Assembly (NCBI RefSeq): GCF_965660005.1
Contig: NZ_CBFHYF010000006.1
Coordinates: 1-63,386, forward strand
Reading direction: 5' to 3'
Source of the DNA: Porticoccus sp965660005
GTDB taxonomy: Bacteria; Pseudomonadota; Gammaproteobacteria; Pseudomonadales; Porticoccaceae
DNA: 63,386 nucleotides
The notes below the pieces were generated by a model. It had not been told where the DNA came from and made no database searches. It was given only the letters and a program-made list of their open reading frames with translations. Positions 17,697-25,914 of this stretch are shown here, in pieces; position 1 is the first letter of the stretch; the number at the start of each line of letters is the position of its first letter. The position numbers and the translations under genes are program-made.

Positions 17697-17773
17697 CATT
17701 ACCTGGAACTTCATTTGTTGCCTCTACCCGGCAAGCAGGCGCTTTTGGGGTGGCTATTGGCTATTTATATGAA

Positions 17774-17789
17774 TGCATAATAGATGCCA
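17774..17789 (-). promoter_or_regulatory. Sigma-54-like promoter candidate for the redox operon
   Basis: The minus strand reads TGGCATCTATTATGCA, with GG and GC exactly ten bases apart as in the -24/-12 class (consensus TGGCACG-N4-TTGCA; three mismatches). A sigma-70 reading is also possible (TTGGCA, 15-base spacer, TATAAA). It lies in the 304-base AT-rich gap between tatC and the NirB-like gene; I see no gene in that gap. Confidence 0.35.
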
Positions 17790-17937
17790 ACCCATTAAAT
17801 AGACTTAACACATTGAAATATAAAATTTTTTGTTGTTTTTTTGAGAATATTGACGATAAAGGAGGGCAGAAATCATGCACTGTTTTTGCCTCGGAGGTGG
17901 CGTTAATGGTGCATTAATGATGGGGCAGTGATGTGGA

Positions 17938-18690
17938 TCAGGGGTGGTTGTTATTCTCGGTAGTCGAGCGTGGTTTAATGAGCCTGCCAAACAGGATACC
18001 CACTTCAAATAGTAGCCACATGGGTATGGCGAGTAGAACCTGGGAAAGAATATCCGGAGGAGTGAGCAGCATGCCGAACACAAAGCAGAGCACAAACACA
18101 TAGGGGCGCTTTTTCGCCAGGTTGTCCGGTTCTATGATCCCCATCCAGGTGAGAATCACCACGCCGATGGGGATTTCAAAACTGATGCCAAAGGCAAAAA
18201 ACAGCTTCAGGACGAAATCCAGGTAGCTGCGAATATCCGTCATGACGGCCACACCCTCTGGGCCGACGCTGGTAAAGAACATGAAAACCAGCGGAAATAC
18301 CACGTAGTAGGCGAAGGCCATGCCACCGTAGAACAGCAGAACGCTGGAAAAAAACAGCGGTAACACAATTTTCTTTTCACGCTGGTAAAGTCCGGGGGCA
18401 ACAAAGGCCCATACCTGATAGAGAATAAATGGCATGGCGGCAAAAATTGACAGTACCAGCGTCAATTTGAAGGGTGTGAGAAAAGGTGATGCAACGTCAG
18501 TGGCTATCATTGATGACGTGGCGGGCAGGTGCAACCTGAGGGGTTCCGAGATATATAGATAGAGTTCGTTACTGAAAGAAAAAAGCCCGAGAAAAAACAA
18601 CAGCACCGCAATGACACAGCGCAGCAGACGATTGCGCAATTCGATGATATGGCCAATAAAGGGTTGATTCAGAAGTTTTTCTTCGCTCAT
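17938..18690 (-). CDS. tatC: Sec-independent translocase subunit TatC
   Basis: Six-helix inner-membrane core of the twin-arginine translocase, which exports folded cofactor-containing proteins. 250 aa with the family N-terminus LLNQPFIGHIIELRNRLLR (conserved signal-binding glutamate), PFLTPFKLTLVLSIFAAMPF, AFVAPGLYQREKK and FGISFEIPIGVVILTWMGII. ATG overlaps the tatB stop by four bases. Last gene of the ubi-his-tat run. Cofactor proteins in this window, such as Rieske- and haem-type redox proteins, may be clients. Confidence 0.97.
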   Translation of the reverse strand: MSEEKLLNQPFIGHIIELRNRLLRCVIAVLLFFLGLFSFSNELYLYISEPLRLHLPATSSMIATDVASPFLTPFKLTLVLSIFAAMPFILYQVWAFVAPGLYQREKKIVLPLFFSSVLLFYGGMAFAYYVVFPLVFMFFTSVGPEGVAVMTDIRSYLDFVLKLFFAFGISFEIPIGVVILTWMGIIEPDNLAKKRPYVFVLCFVFGMLLTPPDILSQVLLAIPMWLLFEVGILFGRLIKPRSTTENNNHP

Positions 18691-19013
18691 GGTTTGGTTT
18701 CGTCGGCCGCCCTGGTTGTCTCGACCAACGGCTGATCGGTATCGGATTTGGTGTCCTGTGGATTGGGCAGGTCTTCGATTTCCGCTTTGGCGTTTTTCAG
18801 GCCGCGCATCAGTTTTTCATTGTGCAGCTGCCGTCGGATATCATCCATGCCGACTTCATTTTCGAGTTCCTGCCGGAGGGAAGAAAATGTCTGCCGTATC
18901 CGGCCAATCCACAAGCCCAGAGTCCGCAGTGTCTGGGGCAGCCGTTCCGGGCCCATGACAACCAGAGCCACGACGGCGATGACTAACAGTTCGGCAAAGC
19001 CAATATCAAACAT
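18687..19013 (-). CDS. tatB: Sec-independent translocase subunit TatB
   Basis: 108 aa. A single N-terminal helix with the TatB pattern MFDIGFAELLVIAVVALVVMGPERLP, a hinge, an amphipathic helix (TLRTLGLWIGRIRQTFSSLRQELENEV) and a polar tail. TatB forms the substrate-receptor complex with TatC. The glutamate at position 8 and the GPERLP motif are present. Lies between tatA and tatC in the canonical order. Confidence 0.96.
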   Translation of the reverse strand: MFDIGFAELLVIAVVALVVMGPERLPQTLRTLGLWIGRIRQTFSSLRQELENEVGMDDIRRQLHNEKLMRGLKNAKAEIEDLPNPQDTKSDTDQPLVETTRAADETKP

Positions 19014-19045
19014 ACGGCAATATCCGGCAGAGTGTTGTCATGCTT

Positions 19046-19288
19046 TTACTGGTCTGTGGTTTTCTTTTCGCTGACCGACGCGGCGCTGTCATCGGCATTC
19101 ATTAGAGTATTGCCCACTTTTCCATCGTCGAGGGTTTTTGGGCTCTTGTCGGCATTACCGGACATGGATTCCTTGAACCCCTTGACGGCACCGCCGATAT
19201 CTGTACCGATACCACGAAGTTTTTTGGTGCCAAAAATCAGCGCCACGATAATGAGAATAATTAACAGTTCCTGCCAGCCGAAGCCCAT
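19046..19288 (-). CDS. tatA: Sec-independent translocase subunit TatA
   Basis: 80 aa: MGFGWQELLIILIIVALIFG membrane helix, then TKKLRGIGTDIGGAVKGFKESM amphipathic helix with the FGTKKLR-type hinge, then an acidic tail. Polymerises to form the translocation path. I chose ATG 19288, preceded by GAGAGAG, over an upstream start at 19306 that adds MTRERL from the hisE spacer. Confidence 0.96.
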   Translation of the reverse strand: MGFGWQELLIILIIVALIFGTKKLRGIGTDIGGAVKGFKESMSGNADKSPKTLDDGKVGNTLMNADDSAASVSEKKTTDQ

Positions 19289-19306
19289 AAGTCTCTCTCT
19301 TGTCAA

Positions 19307-19651
19307 TCAGGTTGAATTGCGTTGCGCTTTCTCTTCGAGGCCCGAGAGATTAAAGCGTCGTTCCAGCTCCCCGAGAACCGATTCAGGGCCTTCACCTAGA
19401 TGAGACAGCATTACCAGCGAGTGAAACCAAAGGTCTGCGGTTTCATAAATCACTTTGCTGTTGTCATTGGTAGCCGCTGCATCCTTGGCGGCCAGAATGG
19501 TTTCAATACACTCTTCACCGACCTTCTCAAGGATTTTATTCAGACCCTTGTGATGCAGGCTGGCCACATAGGACTCCTGATGCGAATGGCCTTTACGATC
19601 TTCCAGTATCTGGCTTAATCGAGTCAATATGTCGTCACGGCAACTGCTCAT
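19307..19651 (-). CDS. hisE: Phosphoribosyl-ATP pyrophosphatase
   Basis: Second step of histidine synthesis: hydrolysis of phosphoribosyl-ATP to phosphoribosyl-AMP. About 114 aa with the MazG-like pattern SYVASLHHKGLNKILEKVGEE and ETADLWFHSLVMLSHLG. Translation starts at ATG 19651, overlapping the hisI stop as ATGA. HisE and HisI are fused in enteric bacteria but separate here, as in Pseudomonas. Confidence 0.95.
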   Translation of the reverse strand: MSSCRDDILTRLSQILEDRKGHSHQESYVASLHHKGLNKILEKVGEECIETILAAKDAAATNDNSKVIYETADLWFHSLVMLSHLGEGPESVLGELERRFNLSGLEEKAQRNST

Positions 19652-20040
19652 GAATAAATGTCTCTGGGATCTTTGATAACGGGGTCCACCGTGTGCCACT
19701 GTCCGTCCTTCAGGACACGATAAAAACAGGATGTGCGCCCCGTATGGCAGGCAATTCCACCAAGCTGCTCAACCTGTAACACGATAACATCGCCATCGCA
19801 GTCCAGACGGATTTCCCTGACGCGCTGAATGTGCCCGGACTCTTCACCCTTGCGCCACAGTTTGTGACGCGAACGGGACCAGTAGACAGCGCGCTTTTCC
19901 GAGACTGTCAGTGACAGCGCCTCCCGGTTCATCCAGGCCACCATCAGAATGCGGCCCGTTTCGGCGTCCTGCGCAACGGCGGGCATCAGGCCATCGTCGT
20001 TCCAGGTGATTTGGTCGAGAAAGTCAGTCATGGCGGCCAT
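19648..20040 (-). CDS. hisI: Phosphoribosyl-AMP cyclohydrolase
   Basis: Third step of histidine synthesis: opening of the adenine ring of phosphoribosyl-AMP. 130 aa with the family motifs AVAQDAETGRILMVAWMN, AVYWSRSRHKLWRKGEESGH, and the zinc/metal ligands LDCDGD and CHTGRTSCFY. The first ATG at 20040 gives MAAMTDF; ATG 20031 is equally possible. Cotranscribed with ubiB upstream and hisE downstream. Confidence 0.95.
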   Translation of the reverse strand: MAAMTDFLDQITWNDDGLMPAVAQDAETGRILMVAWMNREALSLTVSEKRAVYWSRSRHKLWRKGEESGHIQRVREIRLDCDGDVIVLQVEQLGGIACHTGRTSCFYRVLKDGQWHTVDPVIKDPRDIYS

Positions 20041-20088
20041 TATGACAGTTGTAGTTGGATCGGCAATACGGATTTTTCAGGACGACCG

Positions 20089-21696
20089 TCAGCGCACTAT
20101 CAATAACAGCACACCGAGTGCTGCCAGAACCAAACTGCCGACGGGCATTTGCCGGAGTGTTTCCGTCCATTCGGGAAAGGCGCTGCCCAGGCCGATGCCC
20201 AGCAGCGCTGCGCCAATCAGAGTTCGCCGCCGCCCGGATCTGACCGGGACACTGGCAGGAATTTGCTTCAGGCCGGCCTCTTTCGCCTGTAATCGCTCCA
20301 GAGTCTGAAAGACCAGCTGAGGTACCTGGGGAAACTGTTCCAGCCATTCCGGGCCGTGGCGTTTAAGCTGTTCCATCAGGGCATTGGGCTTGAATCGCTC
20401 CTTCAGCCAGCGCTCCAGAAAGGGGTGAGCCGTGGCCCACAGGTCGAGGTTCGGATACAGTTGTCGACCCAGGCCCTCGATATTGAGCAGGGTTTTTTGC
20501 AGCAATACCAGCGATGGCTGTACTTCCATATCGAAACGCCGGGCGGTGCGGAACAGGTTGACCAACAGCAGACCAAAAGAGATTTCGCGCAGGGGGCGCT
20601 CGAAGATGGGTTCGCAGACGGTGCGGATGGCAGCGGCAAACTCACCCACATTGGTGCCCTCCGGAACCCAGCCCGACAGGACATGGAGTTCTGCCACCTG
20701 TTGATAGTCGCGGCGGAAGATGGCCAGTAGATTGCGGGCCAGATAATACTGATCGGCCTCGGTCAGGGTGCCCATAATGGCGCAGTCCACCGCCAGGTAT
20801 TTCGGTTGTTGCGGGTCCTCCGGATCGACAAATATATTGCCGGGATGCATGTCGGCATGAAAAAAGTTGTGCTCGAATACCTGGGTAAAAAAGATTTCCA
20901 CCCCCCGTTCGGCGAGCACTTTGAAATTGGTCCCGTGCTGTTGGAGGGTGACGATATCCGTGACCGGTATTGCGTAAATGCGCTCCATCACCAGGACTTT
21001 TTCATTGGTGTGTGACCAGAATACCTCGGGTACGTAGAGCAGCGGGGAGCGATCAAAATTGCGTCGCAACATGGAGGCATTGGCGCCTTCCCGTTGCAGA
21101 TTGAGTTCATCGAGAATGGTGTTCCTGTAGTCGCTGACCACCTCGGTTAAGCGCATTCTCCGGCCATCCACGGTATTGGTTTCGAGCCACCGGGCCATGG
21201 TGAACAGCAGCCTGATATCCTGGTCAATGGTTTTTTCGATACCGGGCCGAATGGCCTTGACGACGACTTCCCGCCCGTTGTGCAGTGTCGCTGCGTGGAC
21301 CTGTGCCACGGAGGCGGAGGCCAGGGGCTCTCGATCAAAGTGTAGAAACAGGTTGTCGACACTGTCCTCCAGCGCCTGCTCGACAATGGCGACGAAATGG
21401 GCTTTGTCGAAAGGGGATACATTGTCCTGCAGTCTGTCCAGTTGTTGGCAGATATCCGGTGGAATCAGGTCTGGCCGGGTAGACAGTAGTTGACCGAACT
21501 TGATGAAAATCGGCCCGAGGTCTTCCAGTGCTTGCCGCAAGCGTTCACCGCGCGGTTGTTTGGGTTCGGGTAACAGTCGATTCAGCTTGAGCAGAAACCT
21601 GACTCCCCAGGGCAGTCTGTCTGCCTCGAGAAAGGTGTCCAACCGGTAACGAATGGTGGTGCGCAGGATCGTGCTGAGCCGACGGATTCTTGACAT
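20089..21696 (-). CDS. ubiB: Ubiquinone biosynthesis kinase-like protein UbiB
   Basis: Atypical protein-kinase-like ATPase needed for ubiquinone synthesis. 535 aa. The UbiB-specific KxGQ motif is in IFIKFGQLLSTRPDLIP, the A-rich loop replacing the kinase glycine loop is in EPLASASVAQVHAA, the catalytic region is ADMHPGNIFVD, and two C-terminal membrane helices (TLIGAALLGIGLG, VLAALGVLLLIV) anchor it. Follows ubiJ by two bases in the ubiE-ubiJ-ubiB order. Confidence 0.97.
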   Translation of the reverse strand: MSRIRRLSTILRTTIRYRLDTFLEADRLPWGVRFLLKLNRLLPEPKQPRGERLRQALEDLGPIFIKFGQLLSTRPDLIPPDICQQLDRLQDNVSPFDKAHFVAIVEQALEDSVDNLFLHFDREPLASASVAQVHAATLHNGREVVVKAIRPGIEKTIDQDIRLLFTMARWLETNTVDGRRMRLTEVVSDYRNTILDELNLQREGANASMLRRNFDRSPLLYVPEVFWSHTNEKVLVMERIYAIPVTDIVTLQQHGTNFKVLAERGVEIFFTQVFEHNFFHADMHPGNIFVDPEDPQQPKYLAVDCAIMGTLTEADQYYLARNLLAIFRRDYQQVAELHVLSGWVPEGTNVGEFAAAIRTVCEPIFERPLREISFGLLLVNLFRTARRFDMEVQPSLVLLQKTLLNIEGLGRQLYPNLDLWATAHPFLERWLKERFKPNALMEQLKRHGPEWLEQFPQVPQLVFQTLERLQAKEAGLKQIPASVPVRSGRRRTLIGAALLGIGLGSAFPEWTETLRQMPVGSLVLAALGVLLLIVR

Positions 21697-21698
21697 GG

Positions 21699-22361
21699 CT
21701 AGTCGCTGTTCCGGGGTTGGGAGTCTAGCTTGAGACTGAATTTGTGGATGCGGGCAGCCAGCCGGTCCACATCCGTACTCAGTTGGCGAATCTGCGTTCT
21801 GAAATGAGCCACCTCTTTGGCACTGGGGGTCAGTCGTATTTCCTCCTGGGCGAATTCGGCGGCAGCAGTGCTGGCCCGCTCTGCTGCCTGTGTTTGCCAG
21901 ACCGTTGCCCTGCGCAGGGACTCTCCCACCAGGTGCGCGGGTACATCACCAATCAGTTTCGCCAGTGCGGCCTCCCAGTCCACATCCAGGTGTTTGAGAA
22001 TCCTGCGTATCTGCCGCAGCAAATCGTGGTCGCCCTGTACTTCGACGCCCGTGCCGTAAAAGGAGACTTTGTCCTCGCCGTTTGTCGCCAGTGCTGCCAG
22101 CGACAGGGCGGTTCCCCGCAGGGTGGTATTTGCCGCTCCGTCGTAACGGGAAAGCAGGCTGATACGGTCTTCTTCAAAAATTACGTAGAAGCTCAGTGGC
22201 GGCAGGGTACAGTTGATTTCAAGAGCCTGACCGCTGACTTCACCAATGGCTTTTTGCGTGGCGGGATCGTACTTCAAGGCACTGTTGACAGCTGTTTCCA
22301 CAGCCATCAAGGCAGAGCCGTGCAGTGCCAGTAGTGGATTGCGTTTCAGAAAATCAAACAT
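21699..22361 (-). CDS. ubiJ: Ubiquinone biosynthesis accessory factor UbiJ (SCP2 domain)
   Basis: 220 aa. N-terminal SCP2 lipid-binding domain (ALEINCTLPPLSFYVIFEED, GTALSLAALATNGEDKVSFY), then a C-terminal coiled-coil stretch. In Escherichia coli UbiJ binds ubiquinone intermediates and organises the soluble Ubi complex with UbiK. The start ATG overlaps the ubiE stop by one base, implying translational coupling. Confidence 0.93.
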   Translation of the reverse strand: MFDFLKRNPLLALHGSALMAVETAVNSALKYDPATQKAIGEVSGQALEINCTLPPLSFYVIFEEDRISLLSRYDGAANTTLRGTALSLAALATNGEDKVSFYGTGVEVQGDHDLLRQIRRILKHLDVDWEAALAKLIGDVPAHLVGESLRRATVWQTQAAERASTAAAEFAQEEIRLTPSAKEVAHFRTQIRQLSTDVDRLAARIHKFSLKLDSQPRNSD

Positions 22362-23110
22362 CAGGGTTTGAAGCCCCGGTGTAGAGCGACAATGCCACCG
22401 GTCATATTGTGGAACTCGGTGTTGACGAAACCTGCGTCTGCCATCATCGCCTTGAGGGTTTCCTGATCCGGGTGCATACGAATCGACTCTGCCAGATACT
22501 GGTAGCTCTCGGCATCATTGGCGACCAACTGGCCTATTCTTGGCAGCAGGTTGAACGAATAAAAGTCGTATACCTTGCCCAGCAGACCACTGGTGGGCTT
22601 AGAAAACTCGAGCACCAGTAATCTGCCACCGGGTTTCAGCACCCGAAGCATGGATTGCAGTGCCTGATCCTTGTCGGTGACATTGCGCAGGCCGAAGGCG
22701 ATGGTAATGCAGTCAAAGGTATTGTCCGGAAAGGGCAGATGCTGGGCATCGGCCTGAGCATAACGGATGTTGCCCGCTGTACCGCGGTCCGTCAGTTTGT
22801 TGCGGCCCACTTTGAGCATGGAGTCATTGATATCGGCCAGTACTACTTCACCGGTGGGCCCCACCAGTCGTGAAAATCTGGCAGTCAAGTCGCCGGTTCC
22901 ACCGGCGATATCCAGCACCCGCTGGCCGCTTCTCACCCCGGACAACTCGATGGTGTAGCGTTTCCATAGCCGGTGGATGCCCCCCGACATCAGGTCATTC
23001 ATCAGGTCGTATTTGCCAGCCACGGAGTGAAACACATCAGCGACGTGAGCGGCTTTTTCCTGCACGGGGACGGTTTTGAAACCGAAGTGAGTCGTTTTGT
23101 TGTCAGTCAT
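22361..23110 (-). CDS. ubiE: Ubiquinone/menaquinone C-methyltransferase UbiE
   Basis: SAM-dependent C-methyltransferase of quinone synthesis. 249 aa with the UbiE signatures FHSVAGKYDLMNDLMSGGIHR, the SAM site VLDIAGGTGDLTARF, IAFGLRNVTD and LRVLKPGGRLLVLEF, and a typical C-terminus MTGGIVALHRGFKP. First gene of the ubiE-ubiJ-ubiB-hisI-hisE-tatABC run, an order seen in Pseudomonas-type genomes; the short gap before it (23111-23228) may hold the promoter. Confidence 0.97.
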   Translation of the reverse strand: MTDNKTTHFGFKTVPVQEKAAHVADVFHSVAGKYDLMNDLMSGGIHRLWKRYTIELSGVRSGQRVLDIAGGTGDLTARFSRLVGPTGEVVLADINDSMLKVGRNKLTDRGTAGNIRYAQADAQHLPFPDNTFDCITIAFGLRNVTDKDQALQSMLRVLKPGGRLLVLEFSKPTSGLLGKVYDFYSFNLLPRIGQLVANDAESYQYLAESIRMHPDQETLKAMMADAGFVNTEFHNMTGGIVALHRGFKP

Positions 23111-23228
23111 GGCCCAACGCCGGATCGGTAAAGGCCGATATTGTACACCGACACCGGCGAGGTGTCCCTCCGGCAGACGGTCTCAAGGCATATTAGTGAT
23201 GCGCTGGGAAATGCTGTTGTAATGCATG

Positions 23229-24938
23229 TCAGCCGATATAACGCTCCCGCCTGGCGGGTTTGAGGCGCGCCAGATCGACGACAATAAGACCATCCACACA
23301 GTTGGCAAAGGCCGGATCGATATTGAAACCGGCAAACTCTACACCGCCCGGCTGACAGACCTCGGTGTACTGCTTGAACAGGGTGGGTACGCTGAGGTTC
23401 ATGTGGGCCAGCTCGCTTTTCAGCTGGGTGAACTCCTCCCGTTGATCCACACCGGGAAATTTTATGGCCAGCTCGGTCAGACGTTCCTGGTTGATTCGGT
23501 AGGGCAGCATCGGCTCTGCGAGGTTTTGCGGGCTGGGGTAGTGATGACTGTAAAAATATACCAGCATTTCCATGGCCCATTCGGGATAACTGTTACTCAG
23601 CGTCACCGGTCCAAACAAGTAGCGGTAGTGAGGGTTTTTGCGCAGAAAGGCGCCAATACCGTACCACAGGTAGTCCAGGCTGCGGCGGCCCCAGTATTTG
23701 GGTTGCACGAAGCTGCGGCCCAGTTCCAGCCCCTGTGCCAGGTAGGGTTTCATGGCAGGGGTGTAATCAAACAATTCTGCCGAGTAGAGCTGCCCCCGCC
23801 CCAGGTTGTCCTGGCAAACTGAAGCATCACAGAACCGGTAGGCGCCGGCGATTTCCAGTTCTTCTTCGTCCCACAGCAGCAGGTGGAAATAGTGGTGATC
23901 GTAACCGTCGATATCGCGGCGGCTGCCGGTACCTTCCCCTACTGCCCGGAAAGCGATTTCCCGCAGTCTACCGACTTCGCGCATGATCAGTGAATCGGGC
24001 TGGTAGCGGTACAGGTAAATCTGCTTGCCGTCACCGGTGCTGCCGAGCCGTTCGCATTGTTTGATCGCTTCGCGCAGCAACGCCCGGTTTTCCGGGTGAG
24101 CGATGGCACTGACGGTATTGAAGATTCCCTTTTTGTTTTGACCGATACGGTAGAGATGACGCTTGAAGAGTTTACTTTTTTCCCTTAGTGGCACGTTGAT
24201 GCGCTGGTAACAGTCGTAGCTGATCGGTTCGCCGATACGAATATCCACACAGTTTCGTGCCTGTTTGAACATCTCTCTCACCAGCAGCAGGGTGGAGAGG
24301 GGTTTGGCAACGAGTGACACGCTGTAGAACAGTGCCGAATTACGACCATCCACGAATAACGGCAGTATAGGCGCCTTGCTGTTGATCGCCATGCGCAGGA
24401 AACCGTTGCGCCATTCACCATCGCGGATACCCTGGGGGCCGAGACGGGATACCTCGCCGGCGGGAAAGATAATCACCGCGCCTTCCCTGTCCAGGTGTTC
24501 GCGAATGGCGTTCAGGTTCTGGCGCGTAGTGTTTCCGCCCATGTTGTCCACTGGCAGAAGCAGGTTGTGCAAGGGCTTGATGGTGAACAACAGTTCGTTG
24601 GCCACTACCTTTGCATCCGGGCGCGCTTCTCTCACCAGTTTCAGCAGCACCAGACCGTCCAGTGAGCCGATGGGGTGATTGGCAATGATGACCACCCGGC
24701 CCTGGGTCGGAATACGGTGCCGCTCGTGGTCGCGCACGGTATAGCGGAAGTCGAAGTAATCCAGTACCTGTTCAACAAAATCGAAGCCCTGAAGATGGGG
24801 ATAATCCTGCTCGAATTGCTGAAAATTCTGCTCCCGAAACAGCATCCTCAGTACCCGGATGATGGGGCGAACTAGTCTGGGGTGGCGCTGGTAGAAGCCG
24901 GGGTAGCGATCCTGGATAAAGAGTTCGATATTGAGCAT
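23229..24938 (-). CDS. Bifunctional acyltransferase, OlsF-like (ornithine lipid synthesis)
   Basis: 569 aa with two domains. Residues about 60-270 form a PlsC/LPLAT O-acyltransferase (IIANHPIGSLDGLVLLKLVR; IIFPAGEVSRLG). Residues about 300-520 form a GNAT-like N-acyltransferase of the OlsB/haemolysin type (LREIAFRAVGEG, LELGRSFVQPKYWGRRSLDY). A PlsC-type plus OlsB-type fusion is the architecture of OlsF, which makes phosphorus-free ornithine or glutamine lipids from an amino acid and acyl-ACP. The amino-acid substrate cannot be read from sequence. ATG with AGGAGA upstream. Peripheral inner membrane. Confidence 0.8.
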   Translation of the reverse strand: MLNIELFIQDRYPGFYQRHPRLVRPIIRVLRMLFREQNFQQFEQDYPHLQGFDFVEQVLDYFDFRYTVRDHERHRIPTQGRVVIIANHPIGSLDGLVLLKLVREARPDAKVVANELLFTIKPLHNLLLPVDNMGGNTTRQNLNAIREHLDREGAVIIFPAGEVSRLGPQGIRDGEWRNGFLRMAINSKAPILPLFVDGRNSALFYSVSLVAKPLSTLLLVREMFKQARNCVDIRIGEPISYDCYQRINVPLREKSKLFKRHLYRIGQNKKGIFNTVSAIAHPENRALLREAIKQCERLGSTGDGKQIYLYRYQPDSLIMREVGRLREIAFRAVGEGTGSRRDIDGYDHHYFHLLLWDEEELEIAGAYRFCDASVCQDNLGRGQLYSAELFDYTPAMKPYLAQGLELGRSFVQPKYWGRRSLDYLWYGIGAFLRKNPHYRYLFGPVTLSNSYPEWAMEMLVYFYSHHYPSPQNLAEPMLPYRINQERLTELAIKFPGVDQREEFTQLKSELAHMNLSVPTLFKQYTEVCQPGGVEFAGFNIDPAFANCVDGLIVVDLARLKPARRERYIG

Positions 24939-24972
24939 GGGCTGGCTTCTCCTTTTCGACCAGCTTATTGAA

Positions 24973-25824
24973 TCAATATGACAGATTATGGATATACCAG
25001 TGACAGCCCCGTGACAGTGTGGCCGACCGTCCCATCAGGCAGCTTCCCTGGCGGTGTCCTCTCTGTGGAAAACGGCGCAACCTTTGCCCCCTTTTTTTTG
25101 CAAGATACATAGCGCTGTCGGCATCGTTGATGAGATGGCCTATCTGTGCAGTCGCGTCTGCATCGAGAAACCGTATCCCGATACTGGTAGAGACCCTGAG
25201 TTCCTTGCCGTCAAACGAAAAGGGTGCACTAATAGTGTTGATCAGTCGCTGCGCAATCATCTCCACTTTTTTCTGGGCAACAACAGAGTCCGGGCCCAGG
25301 TTGCCGAGGATGACGATGAATTCATCCCCGCCCAGTCGCCCGACAATGTCCTCAGTGTGGGTAATGGATTTCAGTCGTTTGGCAATTTCCACCAATATGG
25401 CATCACCAGCCTCATGGCCGAACTTGTCATTGATCGGCTTAAAGCCATCCAGGTCCAGCACCATCAGGCCACCAAAAACATTATGGCGCACTGAGCCGGC
25501 CAGGGTTTTTTCCAGATGCTGATAAATAAGTCTGCGGTTGGCCAGTTGGGTAAGAGGGTCGAGGCAAGCCATATACTGGATCTGATGCAGTGTGTCGTTA
25601 TGTGCCTTGACGAAGGGCTTGACCACCCAGAAATAGATAATGGGAGTGGATAAAAAGACCAGAGAAAAAGCATTCAGGGTGGCTTCCTGAAAGACGGAGA
25701 TTGAGGGGGAAAGGGCGTACAGTGCTGCCATCACCAGAAACTCGGCGCCTGAGACAATGCCCACAATTCGGACAGTGACCTGTGCTTTGCTGGGCAGATC
25801 AATGGTTTTTCCGGATCGGTTCAC
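24973..25824 (-). CDS. GGDEF-domain protein, C-terminus shifted at an A8 run
   Basis: GTG start, two membrane helices (residues about 18-75), then a diguanylate cyclase domain with intact DGFKPINDKFGHEAGD and RLGGDEF. The inhibitory RxxD site is replaced by HTED. After MYLAKK an eight-A run (T8 at 25092-25099 on the plus strand) shifts the frame. With seven A the protein would end AKKGGKGCAVFHREDTAREAA, a canonical GGDEF ending, at 25035. The read frame instead ends in a basic unrelated tail at 24973. The catalytic core is unaffected, so it may still make c-di-GMP. Confidence 0.82.
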   Translation of the reverse strand: MNRSGKTIDLPSKAQVTVRIVGIVSGAEFLVMAALYALSPSISVFQEATLNAFSLVFLSTPIIYFWVVKPFVKAHNDTLHQIQYMACLDPLTQLANRRLIYQHLEKTLAGSVRHNVFGGLMVLDLDGFKPINDKFGHEAGDAILVEIAKRLKSITHTEDIVGRLGGDEFIVILGNLGPDSVVAQKKVEMIAQRLINTISAPFSFDGKELRVSTSIGIRFLDADATAQIGHLINDADSAMYLAKKRGQRLRRFPQRGHRQGSCLMGRSATLSRGCHWYIHNLSY

Positions 25825-25914
25825 CGGCCTTGTTTCTGGTTGTTGTTTCAGTAGATCAAACTATGGTATTGGATTCTCGAATTCATGGGTAGTCTTATGA
25901 GCTTTTCACATAAG

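Noticed and set aside
17929..17940. FNR-like core TGATGTGGATCA near the tatC end
   Set aside because: Outer bases do not match, it lies inside the tatC stop region about 300 bases from the redox operon start, and the spacing to any promoter is wrong.
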